From positions 124,001-188,000 of the forward strand of contig QKXI01000014.1 in assembly GCA_003367665.1 (NCBI GenBank): a stretch of 64,000 nucleotides of DNA, read 5' to 3'. Source of the stretch: Leifsonia sp. ku-ls. GTDB taxonomy: Bacteria > Actinomycetota > Actinomycetes > Actinomycetales > Microbacteriaceae. The notes below the pieces were generated by a model, which was given only the letters and a program-made list of their open reading frames with translations, did no database searches and was not told the origin of the DNA. How positions within the stretch are numbered: the stretch's first letter is position 1; each line of letters starts with the position of its first letter. Below are positions 41,150 to 48,764 of the stretch, piece after piece. A program made the translations under genes and the position numbers.

Positions 41150-41623
41150 ATGGCCGACACCCATCTAAACACCGACACGGTCGGCTGGCGCGAGTGGGTG
41201 GGTCTTCCCGGCATCGGGGTGCCCTGGATCAAGGTGAAGGTCGACACCGGGGCCCGCAGCTCGTCCCTGCACGCCTTCGACATCGAGGAGCTGCCGGGCG
41301 ACCGGGTGCGGTTCCGGGTGCAGCCGTGGCAGGACTCCGACCGCGACGCGGTCACCGCCGAGTGCGCGGTGCACGACCGCCGCGTGGTGCGCTCGTCGTC
41401 CGGCCACGCCGAGGAGCGCATCGTCGTGCTGCTCGACCTCGTCATCCACGGCCGAACGGTCAGCGCCGAGACGACGCTGACCAACCGCGACCAGATGGGC
41501 TTCCGCATGCTGGTCGGCCGCGAGGCCCTGCGCCAGGGATTCGTGGTCGACCCGTCCCGGTCGTTCCTCGGCGACCGCGCGCCGCGCGACGTCCGGCGCC
41601 GCAACCGCGGGCGCGTCGGCTAG
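41150..41623 (+). CDS. retropepsin-like protease (RimB/'ATP-dependent zinc protease' family)
   Basis: A 157-residue protein of the PF05618 family. The active-site motif is KVDTGARSSSLHAF (D-T-G-A), with a second conserved part RDQMGFRMLVGREAL. Members act as single-domain aspartic peptidases; the RimB protein of Pseudomonas is thought to trim glutamate tails added by RimK. It is divergent from rimK with only 25 bp between the start codons. Its 3' end overlaps the HAD-type gene by 4 bp. Confidence 0.9.
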   Translation: MADTHLNTDTVGWREWVGLPGIGVPWIKVKVDTGARSSSLHAFDIEELPGDRVRFRVQPWQDSDRDAVTAECAVHDRRVVRSSSGHAEERIVVLLDLVIHGRTVSAETTLTNRDQMGFRMLVGREALRQGFVVDPSRSFLGDRAPRDVRRRNRGRVG

Positions 41624-42498
41624 TTCAGCCCGAGCTCCCGCCGCCAGTGCGCGAGGAACTCCGCACCCGCGTCGTCGTGGATGGCATCGCCGATCGTGAT
41701 CACCTGGTACGGCCGCTCCAGCACGCCGTCCGCCGGCCGCACATCCACGTGGGCCACCTCGTAGCCGGCGTCGTGCACATAGTCGGCCATCTTGTAGTCG
41801 CTGCGGGAGTCGCCGATCGACCGCCAGCGGCGGGGCAGCGGGCCGCGGGCCGCGAAGTAGTCGAAGGCGCGCTGGGCGCCGCGGTCCTTGTCGAGCAGCA
41901 CGGACTCGATGTCGGTGGAGATGATGGTCGGGTCGATGCGGTACGGCACGTCGCCCGACGCGTCCGGCGCGACGCGGTCGCCGTAGCGGAGGCCGACGCC
42001 GAGGCCGGTCAGCACGTCGAACGCTGCGTCCTGGAAGCGGGACTGCGCCTCGCCGTAGGTATCGGCGTCCACGTCGGTGCGCTGCTCGACCGAGATCATG
42101 GCGCGCTTGGTCTCGTCGAAGAACATCGTGTCGGCGAAGCGGTCGCGCACGAGCGAGCGCACCGCGTCCACCGCCTCCGCGGGGAACGCCACGGTCTCGT
42201 CGACCGTGACCTCGCCCATCCCGTCGCCCGTGATCGGCGCCCACGCGCCGCCCTTCTCGAACACGCCGAACATCCGGGCGCCGTGCTGCTCCAGCGCCTC
42301 GCCGAGGCCCGCGTCGCACAGCGGCGTGACCACCTGGTGGCGGATGAAGTCGCCGGAGCGGCCGGTGATGAACGCGATCGGCACGCCCGCCGCCGCCATG
42401 GCGACCAGGTCGGTCACGATGCTGCGGATGGCGATGGTGCGGGTCACCGGACTCGCGATGGGTCCGTCGACGTCGAAGAGCAGGCCGAGATTGTGCAC
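41620..42498 (-). CDS. HAD-superfamily hydrolase (trehalose-phosphatase-like)
   Basis: A 292-residue protein. HAD motif I reads GLLFDVDGPIAS, motif II IAFITGRSG, and motif IV WRSIGDSRSDYKMADY, so it is a Mg-dependent phosphatase with a C2 cap between (residues 90-210). The fold order resembles Cof-type and sucrose/trehalose phosphate phosphatases. GTG 42498 is used, with GGACT before it; the next gene in the other direction starts 31 bp away. The substrate is unknown. Confidence 0.87.
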   Translation of the reverse strand: MHNLGLLFDVDGPIASPVTRTIAIRSIVTDLVAMAAAGVPIAFITGRSGDFIRHQVVTPLCDAGLGEALEQHGARMFGVFEKGGAWAPITGDGMGEVTVDETVAFPAEAVDAVRSLVRDRFADTMFFDETKRAMISVEQRTDVDADTYGEAQSRFQDAAFDVLTGLGVGLRYGDRVAPDASGDVPYRIDPTIISTDIESVLLDKDRGAQRAFDYFAARGPLPRRWRSIGDSRSDYKMADYVHDAGYEVAHVDVRPADGVLERPYQVITIGDAIHDDAGAEFLAHWRRELGLN

Positions 42499-42529
42499 AG
42501 TCCATTCTCTCCGCTGCGAGAATGGTCGC

Positions 42530-43417
42530 ATGTCGCAGCCCGCCCCCGCAGCCTCCCCGCTGTGGCATCCGGAGGCGCCGAGCACCGTCGCGCACGGCGA
42601 CAACCTGGAGGTGCTGGTCGGGCTGCCCGACGCGTCGTTCCGGCTGATCTACCTCGACCCGCCGTTCAACACCGGTCGGCCGCAGGCGCGGCAGACGCTC
42701 ACGTCCGTGCGGTCGGAGGGCGGCGCCGGCAGCGTGATCGGGTTCAAGGGCCGCAGCTACGAGCGCATCAAGGGCGACCTGCTGCGCTACGACGACCGGT
42801 TCGAGGACTACTGGGGGTTCCTCGAGCCGCGGCTCATCGAGGCCTGGCGGGTGCTCGCCGACGACGGGACGCTGTACCTGCACCTCGACTACCGGGAGTC
42901 GCACTACGCCAAGGTGCTGCTGGATGCGCTGTTCGGGCGCGAGTCGTTCCTCAACGAGATCATCTGGGCGTACGACTACGGCGCGAAGCCGAAGAACCGG
43001 TGGCCGGCCAAGCACGACACGATCCTGGTCTACGTGAAGGACCCCTCGGCCTACCACTTCGACTCCGCCGCCGTCGAGCGCGAGCCGTACATGGCGCCGG
43101 GCCTGGTGACGCCGGAGAAGGCGCAGCTCGGCAAGCTCCCGACCGACGTGTGGTGGCACACCATCGTGTCGCCGACCGGCCGCGAGAAGACCGGCTACCC
43201 GACCCAGAAGCCGGAGGGCGTGCTCCGGCGCATCGTGCAGGCGTCCAGTGCGGAGGGCGACTGGGTGCTCGACTTCTTCGCCGGCAGCGGCACCACCGGA
43301 GCCGTCGCACACGCGCTGGGGCGGCGCTTCCTGCTGGTGGACAGCAACCCGGCGGCGATCGCCGTGATGCGCGACCGGCTGGCGTCGGTCGAGCCGGCCG
43401 TGCGATTCGTGGGCTGA
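42530..43417 (+). CDS. orphan DNA methyltransferase (N4/N6, beta-type order)
   Basis: A 295-residue enzyme. The catalytic motif IV DPPF is at residues 43-46 and the S-adenosylmethionine motif FAGSGTTG begins at 250, so motif IV precedes motif I as in the beta class. TQKPEGVLRRIVQASS (motif X) lies just before. The region 110-200 should contain target recognition. DPPF may modify adenine N6 or cytosine N4. No restriction endonuclease gene is nearby, so it is an orphan methylase with possible regulatory use. Confidence 0.93.
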   Translation: MSQPAPAASPLWHPEAPSTVAHGDNLEVLVGLPDASFRLIYLDPPFNTGRPQARQTLTSVRSEGGAGSVIGFKGRSYERIKGDLLRYDDRFEDYWGFLEPRLIEAWRVLADDGTLYLHLDYRESHYAKVLLDALFGRESFLNEIIWAYDYGAKPKNRWPAKHDTILVYVKDPSAYHFDSAAVEREPYMAPGLVTPEKAQLGKLPTDVWWHTIVSPTGREKTGYPTQKPEGVLRRIVQASSAEGDWVLDFFAGSGTTGAVAHALGRRFLLVDSNPAAIAVMRDRLASVEPAVRFVG

Positions 43418-43424
43418 CCGCGGC

Positions 43425-43441
43425 GCGGCGGCCTTCGCCGC
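43425..43441. terminator. short hairpin after the methyltransferase gene
   Basis: GCGGCG-GCCTT-CGCCGC forms a 6-bp stem 7 bp after the methyltransferase stop. It may terminate transcription; the GC-rich background makes chance possible. Confidence 0.35.
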
Positions 43442-43551
43442 TGCCTGTCCGCAATGCGAGGGCGCCTCGTGCGCCGCGACCGGGGAGTTCCGCTTCTGTT
43501 CGGCGTACATCCGGATTTCTCGAAGCGGTGTGTGGAAGGCTTGTTCGCACT

Positions 43552-44376
43552 ATGCGATCGAGCCTCCGAGCCCTGCCCTTCCTCTGGGGCGCGCTCGCGA
43601 CGGCGAGTCTCTTCGTCGTCGTGTACCTGGTGTTCGTGCGCAGCTACATCGGCCAGGTGATCGACGAGCGTGCCTTCGCGGGCGCCGACGCCTGGAAGGG
43701 CTCCGTGATCGAGTTCGCCCACGGCTTCCTCGACGCGCTACCGGTCGCCTCCGTCGTCATCGGCGCGGTGGTCGCGCTCCTCATCGTGCTGGTGAGGCGC
43801 AACTGGCTGGTCTTCGGGGTCGCGGTCGGTGCGGCGATCGGCGCCAACGTGAGCACGCAGGTGCTCAAGTACACGGTGCTCTCCCGCCCCGAGAAGGGGG
43901 TGGATGTCGGGCTGGCGAACTCGCTCCCGTCGGGTCACACGGCGGTCGCCGCCTCGGCCGCCCTCGTCGTGTTCTTGCTGGCGGCCCCGCGCTTCCGGCC
44001 GCTCGCGGCGGTGGTGGGCTCGCTCTTCGCGATCGCCGCCGGCGCCTCCACGCTGGTGGAGCAGTGGCACCGGCCGAGCGACGTCGTCGCCGGCATGCTC
44101 GTGGTCGCCTTCTGGGGCTGCCTCGCCGGCATCGTGCTCGCCTGGCTGCGGCTGCCGGGGGCCGAGCCGCCGGTGCGCAGCAAGCTGTGGCCGCTGGTCT
44201 GGGTGGGCGGCGTGTGCGCGGCCGGGTCCGTCGTGGCTCTGCTGATCACGTACTTCTCGGCGCAGTCGCGCACGGAGCACCTCTTCGTCGCGTACGCCGG
44301 CGGCGTGGCCGCGATCGTCGCGACCGGTTTCGTCATCGCTGCCGTCGGCAACCGCCTCTACCGCCGCCTGGCCTAG
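43552..44376 (+). CDS. PAP2-family membrane phosphatase
   Basis: A 274-residue protein with six to seven helices. The three phosphatase motifs are KYTVLSRP (KxxxxxxRP), LPSGHT (PSGH) and EQWHRPSDV (HxxxxD-type with His), giving a lipid-phosphate or undecaprenyl-diphosphate phosphatase acting at the outer membrane face. A further pair of helices at the C-terminus (from about 210) is an extension beyond the minimal domain. No other lipid gene is next to it. Confidence 0.92.
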   Translation: MRSSLRALPFLWGALATASLFVVVYLVFVRSYIGQVIDERAFAGADAWKGSVIEFAHGFLDALPVASVVIGAVVALLIVLVRRNWLVFGVAVGAAIGANVSTQVLKYTVLSRPEKGVDVGLANSLPSGHTAVAASAALVVFLLAAPRFRPLAAVVGSLFAIAAGASTLVEQWHRPSDVVAGMLVVAFWGCLAGIVLAWLRLPGAEPPVRSKLWPLVWVGGVCAAGSVVALLITYFSAQSRTEHLFVAYAGGVAAIVATGFVIAAVGNRLYRRLA

Positions 44377-44391
44377 CCTCGGCCGGCGTGG

Positions 44392-45252
44392 TCAGCGGCC
44401 GAAGAACTCCACGAGCGCGTCCGCCAGCGGCCCGGGCGCCTCCTCTGCGACGTGGTGGCCGGAGTCGATCGGGCGGCCCTCGACGTCGTCCGCCCAGTCG
44501 CGCCAGATCGCGACCGGGTCGCCGAAGAGCTGCTCCAGGTCGTCGCGCTGCGACCACAGCACGAGCAGCGGCATCCTGAGCCTGCGGCCGGCGGCACGGT
44601 CGGCCTCCTCATCCGTCCGGTCGACCGTGAGGCCGGCCCGGTAGTCCTCCAGCATCGCGCGCACGACCTCCGGGCGGTGCACCGCCTCCCGCCGCTCCGC
44701 GTGGTTCTCGCGCCCCATCGCCTCCGGGTCGCCGTGGTACCAGGCATCCGGATCGGCGCCGATCACGCGCTCCGGGACGTCCGGCTGCGCGAAGAAGAAC
44801 CAGTGGTACCAGGCGGTCGCGAACTCCGGTGTGATCCGATCGAGGTGCTCGACGATCGGGAGGCAGTCGAGGAGCGCGACACGGCGCACCGCCTCGGGAT
44901 GGTCCATCGCGAGCCGGAAGGCGGCGTAGCTGCCGCGGTCGTGCCCGACCAGGTCGAACCGCTCGTGCCCGAGCCGCTGCATGAGGACGAGGATGTCGCC
45001 CGCCATCGCCCGTTTCGAGGCCTGCGCGTGGTCCGGCCGCGGGGCGGGAGCCGTCGATCGCCCGTACCCGCGCAGGTCGGGCACGACGACGGTGCGCCCG
45101 CTCTCCACCAGCAGCGGCGCCACCCGGTGCCAGGTCGCGCCGGTGCGCGGGTGGCCGTGCAGCAGCACGATGGGCGGCCCCTCGCCGCCGTGGCGGACGT
45201 GCAGGCGCACCTCGCCTACGTCGAGGTCGTCGACGGCGAATCCCTCGAACAC
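44392..45252 (-). CDS. haloacetate-dehalogenase-like alpha/beta hydrolase
   Basis: A 286-residue enzyme. The oxyanion motif is LLHGHPRTGATWHRVAP; the nucleophile is Asp in LVGHDRGSYAAFRLAMDHPE; the halide-pocket-like pair is His-Trp in TAWYHWFFFAQPDVPE; His lies in SGHHVAEEAP. These match fluoroacetate dehalogenase FAcD and its relatives, including the D-R-G nucleophile elbow and H-W pair. Many family members are only epoxide or ester hydrolases, so dehalogenation is probable but unproven. Confidence 0.88.
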   Translation of the reverse strand: MFEGFAVDDLDVGEVRLHVRHGGEGPPIVLLHGHPRTGATWHRVAPLLVESGRTVVVPDLRGYGRSTAPAPRPDHAQASKRAMAGDILVLMQRLGHERFDLVGHDRGSYAAFRLAMDHPEAVRRVALLDCLPIVEHLDRITPEFATAWYHWFFFAQPDVPERVIGADPDAWYHGDPEAMGRENHAERREAVHRPEVVRAMLEDYRAGLTVDRTDEEADRAAGRRLRMPLLVLWSQRDDLEQLFGDPVAIWRDWADDVEGRPIDSGHHVAEEAPGPLADALVEFFGR

Positions 45253-45270
45253 CCGAGCCGCCCCGTGCCG

Positions 45271-45663
45271 TCAGGCCTTCTCGCGCAGGTTCTCGGCGAT
45301 CTTCGCCAGCGACCCGTCGAGCGCCTGCTGCATCCCGTCGAAGTCCTGCGTCGTGTGGATGCTGAGCTCGACGCCCTCGTCGGTCAGCCGCAGCGACCCG
45401 TGGTAGTCGTGCGGCCCCGGCGCCGACCAGCGCACCTCACGAGCGGCACGGTCGACGTCGAAGGACGCCTCGGAGGTCACGGTCTCGTCCCGGCCGTCGC
45501 GGTCGGCGTCCACGTGGGCCGTTGTCTCCACCTTGCCGTCGGGCAGCTCGTGCGCCTCGGTCATGCGGGGGAAGTAGGCGGGCAGGTTCTCCGGGTCGGA
45601 GACGTAGTCGAAGTACTCGTCGGCGTCGCCCTCGAGCGGCCGGGTCGCGGTGTATGTCGGCAT
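45271..45663 (-). CDS. SRPBCC-family (START-like) protein
   Basis: A 130-residue protein with the START-like pattern: a first strand PTYTATRPLEGDADEYFDYVSDPENLPAYFPRM, an all-beta middle, and a long C-terminal helix DGMQQALDGSLAKIAENLREKA. The family binds hydrophobic ligands or acts as polyketide cyclase-like enzymes; no ligand can be named. It lies 18 bp after the dehalogenase gene on the same strand (further downstream in transcription is the hydrolase), so they may be co-transcribed. Confidence 0.88.
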   Translation of the reverse strand: MPTYTATRPLEGDADEYFDYVSDPENLPAYFPRMTEAHELPDGKVETTAHVDADRDGRDETVTSEASFDVDRAAREVRWSAPGPHDYHGSLRLTDEGVELSIHTTQDFDGMQQALDGSLAKIAENLREKA

Positions 45664-45704
45664 GCCGCGACCGTACGCCCTCGCCGCGGCCGCGCAACCC
45701 GCCG

Positions 45705-45764
45705 TCGAGTCCACGAAGACTGCACGCGACACGCCGTGATCCCGTGCAGTCTTCGTGGACTCGA
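45705..45764. terminator. 22-bp perfect hairpin, intergenic palindrome family C
   Basis: Arms 45705-45726 and 45743-45764 are exact complements over 22 bp, beginning TCGAGTCCACGAAGACTGCA, with a 16-nt loop. The element sits between the DoxX-like gene stop and the SRPBCC gene start on the minus strand, where it can serve as terminator. A diverged copy occurs at 48687-48752. Confidence 0.8.
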
Positions 45765-45774
45765 TGGTGGTGGG

Positions 45775-46269
45775 TCAGAGCCAGGTGCGTAGTGAGGGCG
45801 GCAGTCGCAGCAGGCGGGGGGTGAGGCGCTCGGCGAGGGCGGTCACCGAGAAGGCGCGCGCCTGTGCGGGCCAGGCGACAACGACGACGCTCAGGGCGGC
45901 CATGAGCGGGTACTCCCAGGTCAGCTGGTCGGAGGACCAGTAGAGCAGGAGCGTCAGCAGCGACAGGAGCGCCGCCGACCGGGTCAGGATCCCGAGGATC
46001 AGCGCGACCCCGAGCCCGGTCTCCAGGAGCGGGATGCCGACCCCGAAGAGCCCGGGCGCCTGCGCGAGGGTGGCGTGCGCGAACAGGTCGAAGTACTCCG
46101 GCACCCTGGCGTTGTTCTCTCCGGCCTTCGCGACGACCAGGATGTCCGCAGCGCCGAAGCCGGCGTGGAACTTGAACAGCCCCTCCGGGATGAGCCAGAG
46201 CAGGCCGAGCGCGACCCTCGCCGCGCCGACAACGGCCGGCGCGACGAGAGGTCGGAGCGCGGTGCGCAC
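45775..46269 (-). CDS. DoxX-family membrane protein
   Basis: A 164-residue protein with four hydrophobic helices: AARVALGLLWLIPEGLFKF, GVGIPLLETGLGVALILGIL, SAALLSLLTLLLYWS and MAALSVVVVAWPAQARAF. The layout and the FKFHAGFGAADI segment fit DoxX-like proteins, which take part in redox or thiol stress defence. GTG 46269 lies 2 bp after the stop of the DM13 lipoprotein gene, so the two are translated together. Confidence 0.85.
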   Translation of the reverse strand: MRTALRPLVAPAVVGAARVALGLLWLIPEGLFKFHAGFGAADILVVAKAGENNARVPEYFDLFAHATLAQAPGLFGVGIPLLETGLGVALILGILTRSAALLSLLTLLLYWSSDQLTWEYPLMAALSVVVVAWPAQARAFSVTALAERLTPRLLRLPPSLRTWL

Positions 46270-46271
46270 GG

Positions 46272-46718
46272 TCAGGCCAGCGCGGCGGCGCCGAAGACGG
46301 CCTTCGCCTTGTCGCAGTGGATGACGACGTCGGTGTAGGCCGAGGTGTCCAGCCCCTTCAGGTCGAAGGTCTGGGAGGCCTTGTCGTACGACACGGGGGC
46401 GATCTCCTTGCCGGCGGCGACGGCGGACTCGTCCGTGCCGTTGGTGAGGTAGACGTGCAGGTCGGGGCCCTCGTCGGAGGAGAAGCCGGAGAGGGTGAGC
46501 GTTCCGTCGGCCACCGTCGCCGTCCCCGCGACGGTCATCTTGTTGAGCCCGGAGAAGGTCCCGGTGCGGTCGTCCTTGGCGGGCGACGACGAGGAAGAGG
46601 ACGACGAGGACGACGGCGACGAGGAGGCGGCCGTGTCGGCGCCCGCGCCGGCCGAGCACGCGGTGAGGCCGACGGTGAGGGCGACTGCGGTCGCGGCGAG
46701 GAGGAGGGTCTTGCGCAT
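46272..46718 (-). CDS. lipoprotein with DM13 domain
   Basis: A 148-residue lipoprotein. The signal peptide ends at the lipobox LTACS; a run of Ser (about residues 31-46) forms a linker; residues 52-148 contain a DM13 domain (GTFSGLNKMTVAGTATVADGTLTLSGFSSDEGPDLHVYL... and a final VVIHCDKAKAVFGAAAL with a lone Cys). DM13 domains are thought to be redox-active cytochrome-like or electron-transfer modules. It is coupled with DoxX and divergent from the two-component system. Confidence 0.9.
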   Translation of the reverse strand: MRKTLLLAATAVALTVGLTACSAGAGADTAASSSPSSSSSSSSSSPAKDDRTGTFSGLNKMTVAGTATVADGTLTLSGFSSDEGPDLHVYLTNGTDESAVAAGKEIAPVSYDKASQTFDLKGLDTSAYTDVVIHCDKAKAVFGAAALA

Positions 46719-46763
46719 CGGTTCTGCCTTCTGTCCGGTTCGCCGGGCGGCTGCCGCGGCGAG

Positions 46764-46830
46764 TTCGAAGGTAATCACGCCATCCATCACAGGTATCGAG
46801 CATTTCAGCTCTGTAAGGATTGCCTTCGAA
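46764..46830. promoter_or_regulatory. inverted repeat in the DM13/two-component divergent promoter
   Basis: TTCGAAGGTAAT at 46764-46775 and ATTGCCTTCGAA at 46819-46830 are inverted copies matching at 11 of 12 positions, 43 bp apart. They flank the divergent promoter region of the DM13 lipoprotein and the response-regulator gene and are plausible binding sites for the regulator; the assignment is inferred. Confidence 0.6.
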
Positions 46831-46857
46831 CCGCGACGACAGAGGGAGGCTCTGGTC

Positions 46858-47559
46858 ATGGTCAAAGCTTCTCGGCCCCGGGTCCTCGTCGTCGAGGACG
46901 ACCGGACCGTCCTGACGGTCGTCGGCGACTACCTGCGCCAGGCGGGCTACCGTGTCGCCGGACATACGGACGGCGCCCGCGCGCTCGCCGCGCTCCGGGA
47001 CCGCGTCCCCGACGTGCTGATCCTCGACAGGATGCTGCCCGGCGTCAGCGGCGACGAACTCTGCCGTGAGGCGCGGGCGATGGCGCAGCACTTGCCCATC
47101 CTGATGCTGACGGCCCTCGACCGGGTCGACGACCGCATCGAGGGGCTGGAGCACGGCGCCGACGACTACCTCGCGAAGCCGTTCGCGCTGCGCGAGCTGG
47201 TGCTGCGGGTCAACGCGATGGTGCGGCGCGCCTCCTCCGCACCGGCGGTCTCCTTCGTCGCAGGGCCGTTCGGCGTCGACCCGGTGCGCCGCCGCGTGTC
47301 GGTGGCCGGGCGCGACGTGCCGCTCACCGGCCGGGAGTACGAGCTCCTGGTGTACCTGCTGCAGAACGCCGGGCGGACGGTGACTCGCGACAAGATCATG
47401 CGCGAGGTGCTCGGCTGGAGCCACGGCGACCCGTCGACGGTGACCGTGCACATCCGCCGGCTGCGCGAGAAGATCGAGCCAGAGCCGCACGACCCCCGTC
47501 ACCTGCTGACGGTGTGGGGCGAGGGCTACCGCTTCATCGCCGAGGAGGGGCGCGCATGA
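46858..47559 (+). CDS. OmpR-family response regulator
   Basis: A 233-residue regulator. The receiver domain (residues 8-120) has the acidic pocket VVEDD, the phosphate-accepting Asp in LILDRMLPG, Thr/Ser in MLTALD and Lys in YLAKPF. The C-terminal winged helix (residues 140-230) includes VPLTGREYELLVYLLQNAGRTVTRDKIMREVLG and TVTVHIRRLREKIE. The stop overlaps the sensor kinase gene (ATGA). Probable target: the divergent DM13/DoxX operon. Confidence 0.95.
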   Translation: MVKASRPRVLVVEDDRTVLTVVGDYLRQAGYRVAGHTDGARALAALRDRVPDVLILDRMLPGVSGDELCREARAMAQHLPILMLTALDRVDDRIEGLEHGADDYLAKPFALRELVLRVNAMVRRASSAPAVSFVAGPFGVDPVRRRVSVAGRDVPLTGREYELLVYLLQNAGRTVTRDKIMREVLGWSHGDPSTVTVHIRRLREKIEPEPHDPRHLLTVWGEGYRFIAEEGRA

Positions 47560-48683
47560 CCCCGGCCGACCTGTGGTTCATCGTCGCCACGACGTTCGTC
47601 TGCACCGCGGCCGTGTTCCTGGTGGCGGCGCTGCTCGCGGGGAGGGTGCGGCGCGCGTCCCTCGGCTGGCGGTTCGCGGTCGTGCTGGGCGCGGCGGTCG
47701 TCTCCATCGCCTGTTCGACGGTCGCGGTGTCCGCGGGGATGTACTTCTCCGCGCACGACCTCGACGTGCTGTTCTGGATCGTGGCGGTCGCCGCCGTCTT
47801 CAGCGCCGCGGGCGCGTGGCTGGTCACGCGAGGGGTGCGCCGGTCGATCGCGGCCCTGACGGACTCCGCCCGCCGGATCGCCGACGGCGAGGTGGTGGCG
47901 GCGCGCTCGGGCGAGGCGAAGGAGCTCGCGGTCATGTCGGCCCAGCTCGCCGACACCTCCGAGCGCCTGGCGGCGGCCAGGGCCGAGCTCGACCGGCTCG
48001 ACGCCGCGCGCAGCACGTTCTTCTCGTGGATCTCGCACGACCTCCGCACGCCCCTCACCGGGGTGCGGGCGCTGGCCGAGGCGCTGGAGGACGGGATGGT
48101 GGAGCGACCGGACGAGTACGCGACCCGCATCCGGCAGCAGGTGGACTCGATGTCCCGCCTGGTGGACGACCTGTTCGAGCTCTCCCGGCTGCAGAGCGGC
48201 ACGCTGCGCCCACGCCTGGAGCGCGTCGACCTGCTCGACCTGGTGTCGGACGCGGTCGCCGACGTCCGGCCCGTGGCGGAGGAGCGCGAGGTCGTGATCG
48301 CGCACGGCGATGTCGGCCCGCGGACCGTGCTGGCCGATCCGTATCTGCTCGGCCGGGTGCTGGTGAACCTGCTCGCGAACGCGGTCCGTCACGCCCCGCG
48401 ACGCTCCGTCGTCGTCGTCTCGGCCGAGCGGACGCCCGGGACGACGGTGATCCACGTGACCGACGAGGGCAGCGGGGTCGCGCCGAGCGACCTCGCCCGC
48501 ATGTTCGAGGTCGGCTGGCTCGCCGACCCGGCCCGCACGCCCGAGCGCGGCTCCGCGTCCTCCGGCGCGGGCCTCGGCCTGGCCATCGTCCGCGCCATCG
48601 TCGACGCCCACGCCGGGTCCGTGCGTGCCTCCCACGTCCCCCACGGCTTCCGCCTCACCGTCACCCTCCCGCACCCGGTGTAG
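47556..48683 (+). CDS. sensor histidine kinase
   Basis: A 375-residue membrane kinase. Two helices at residues 7-28 and 40-60 or so, a third at about 70-90, then a HAMP-like linker, dimerisation domain with the phospho-His in FFSWISHDLRTPL, and the ATPase domain with N box NLLANAVRHAP, G1 DEGSGVAP and G2 GAGLGLAIVRAIV. The extracellular part is short, which suggests sensing within the membrane or the envelope. Partner of the OmpR-type regulator. Confidence 0.94.
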   Translation: MTPADLWFIVATTFVCTAAVFLVAALLAGRVRRASLGWRFAVVLGAAVVSIACSTVAVSAGMYFSAHDLDVLFWIVAVAAVFSAAGAWLVTRGVRRSIAALTDSARRIADGEVVAARSGEAKELAVMSAQLADTSERLAAARAELDRLDAARSTFFSWISHDLRTPLTGVRALAEALEDGMVERPDEYATRIRQQVDSMSRLVDDLFELSRLQSGTLRPRLERVDLLDLVSDAVADVRPVAEEREVVIAHGDVGPRTVLADPYLLGRVLVNLLANAVRHAPRRSVVVVSAERTPGTTVIHVTDEGSGVAPSDLARMFEVGWLADPARTPERGSASSGAGLGLAIVRAIVDAHAGSVRASHVPHGFRLTVTLPHPV

Positions 48684-48686
48684 CCG

Positions 48687-48752
48687 CCGTCGAGTCCGCG
48701 AAGACTTCACGCGACACACCGCGCGACCGTGCAGTCTTTGCGTACTCGACGG
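48687..48752. terminator. bidirectional hairpin, intergenic palindrome family C
   Basis: Arms 48687-48711 and 48728-48752 pair at 22 of 25 positions (CCGTCGAGTCCGCGAAGACT...). It starts 3 bp after the kinase stop and ends 12 bp before the stop of the convergent LacI gene, a typical place for a two-way terminator. It is a diverged copy of the element at 45705-45764. Confidence 0.75.
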
Positions 48753-48764
48753 TGGGGGCGGGGG

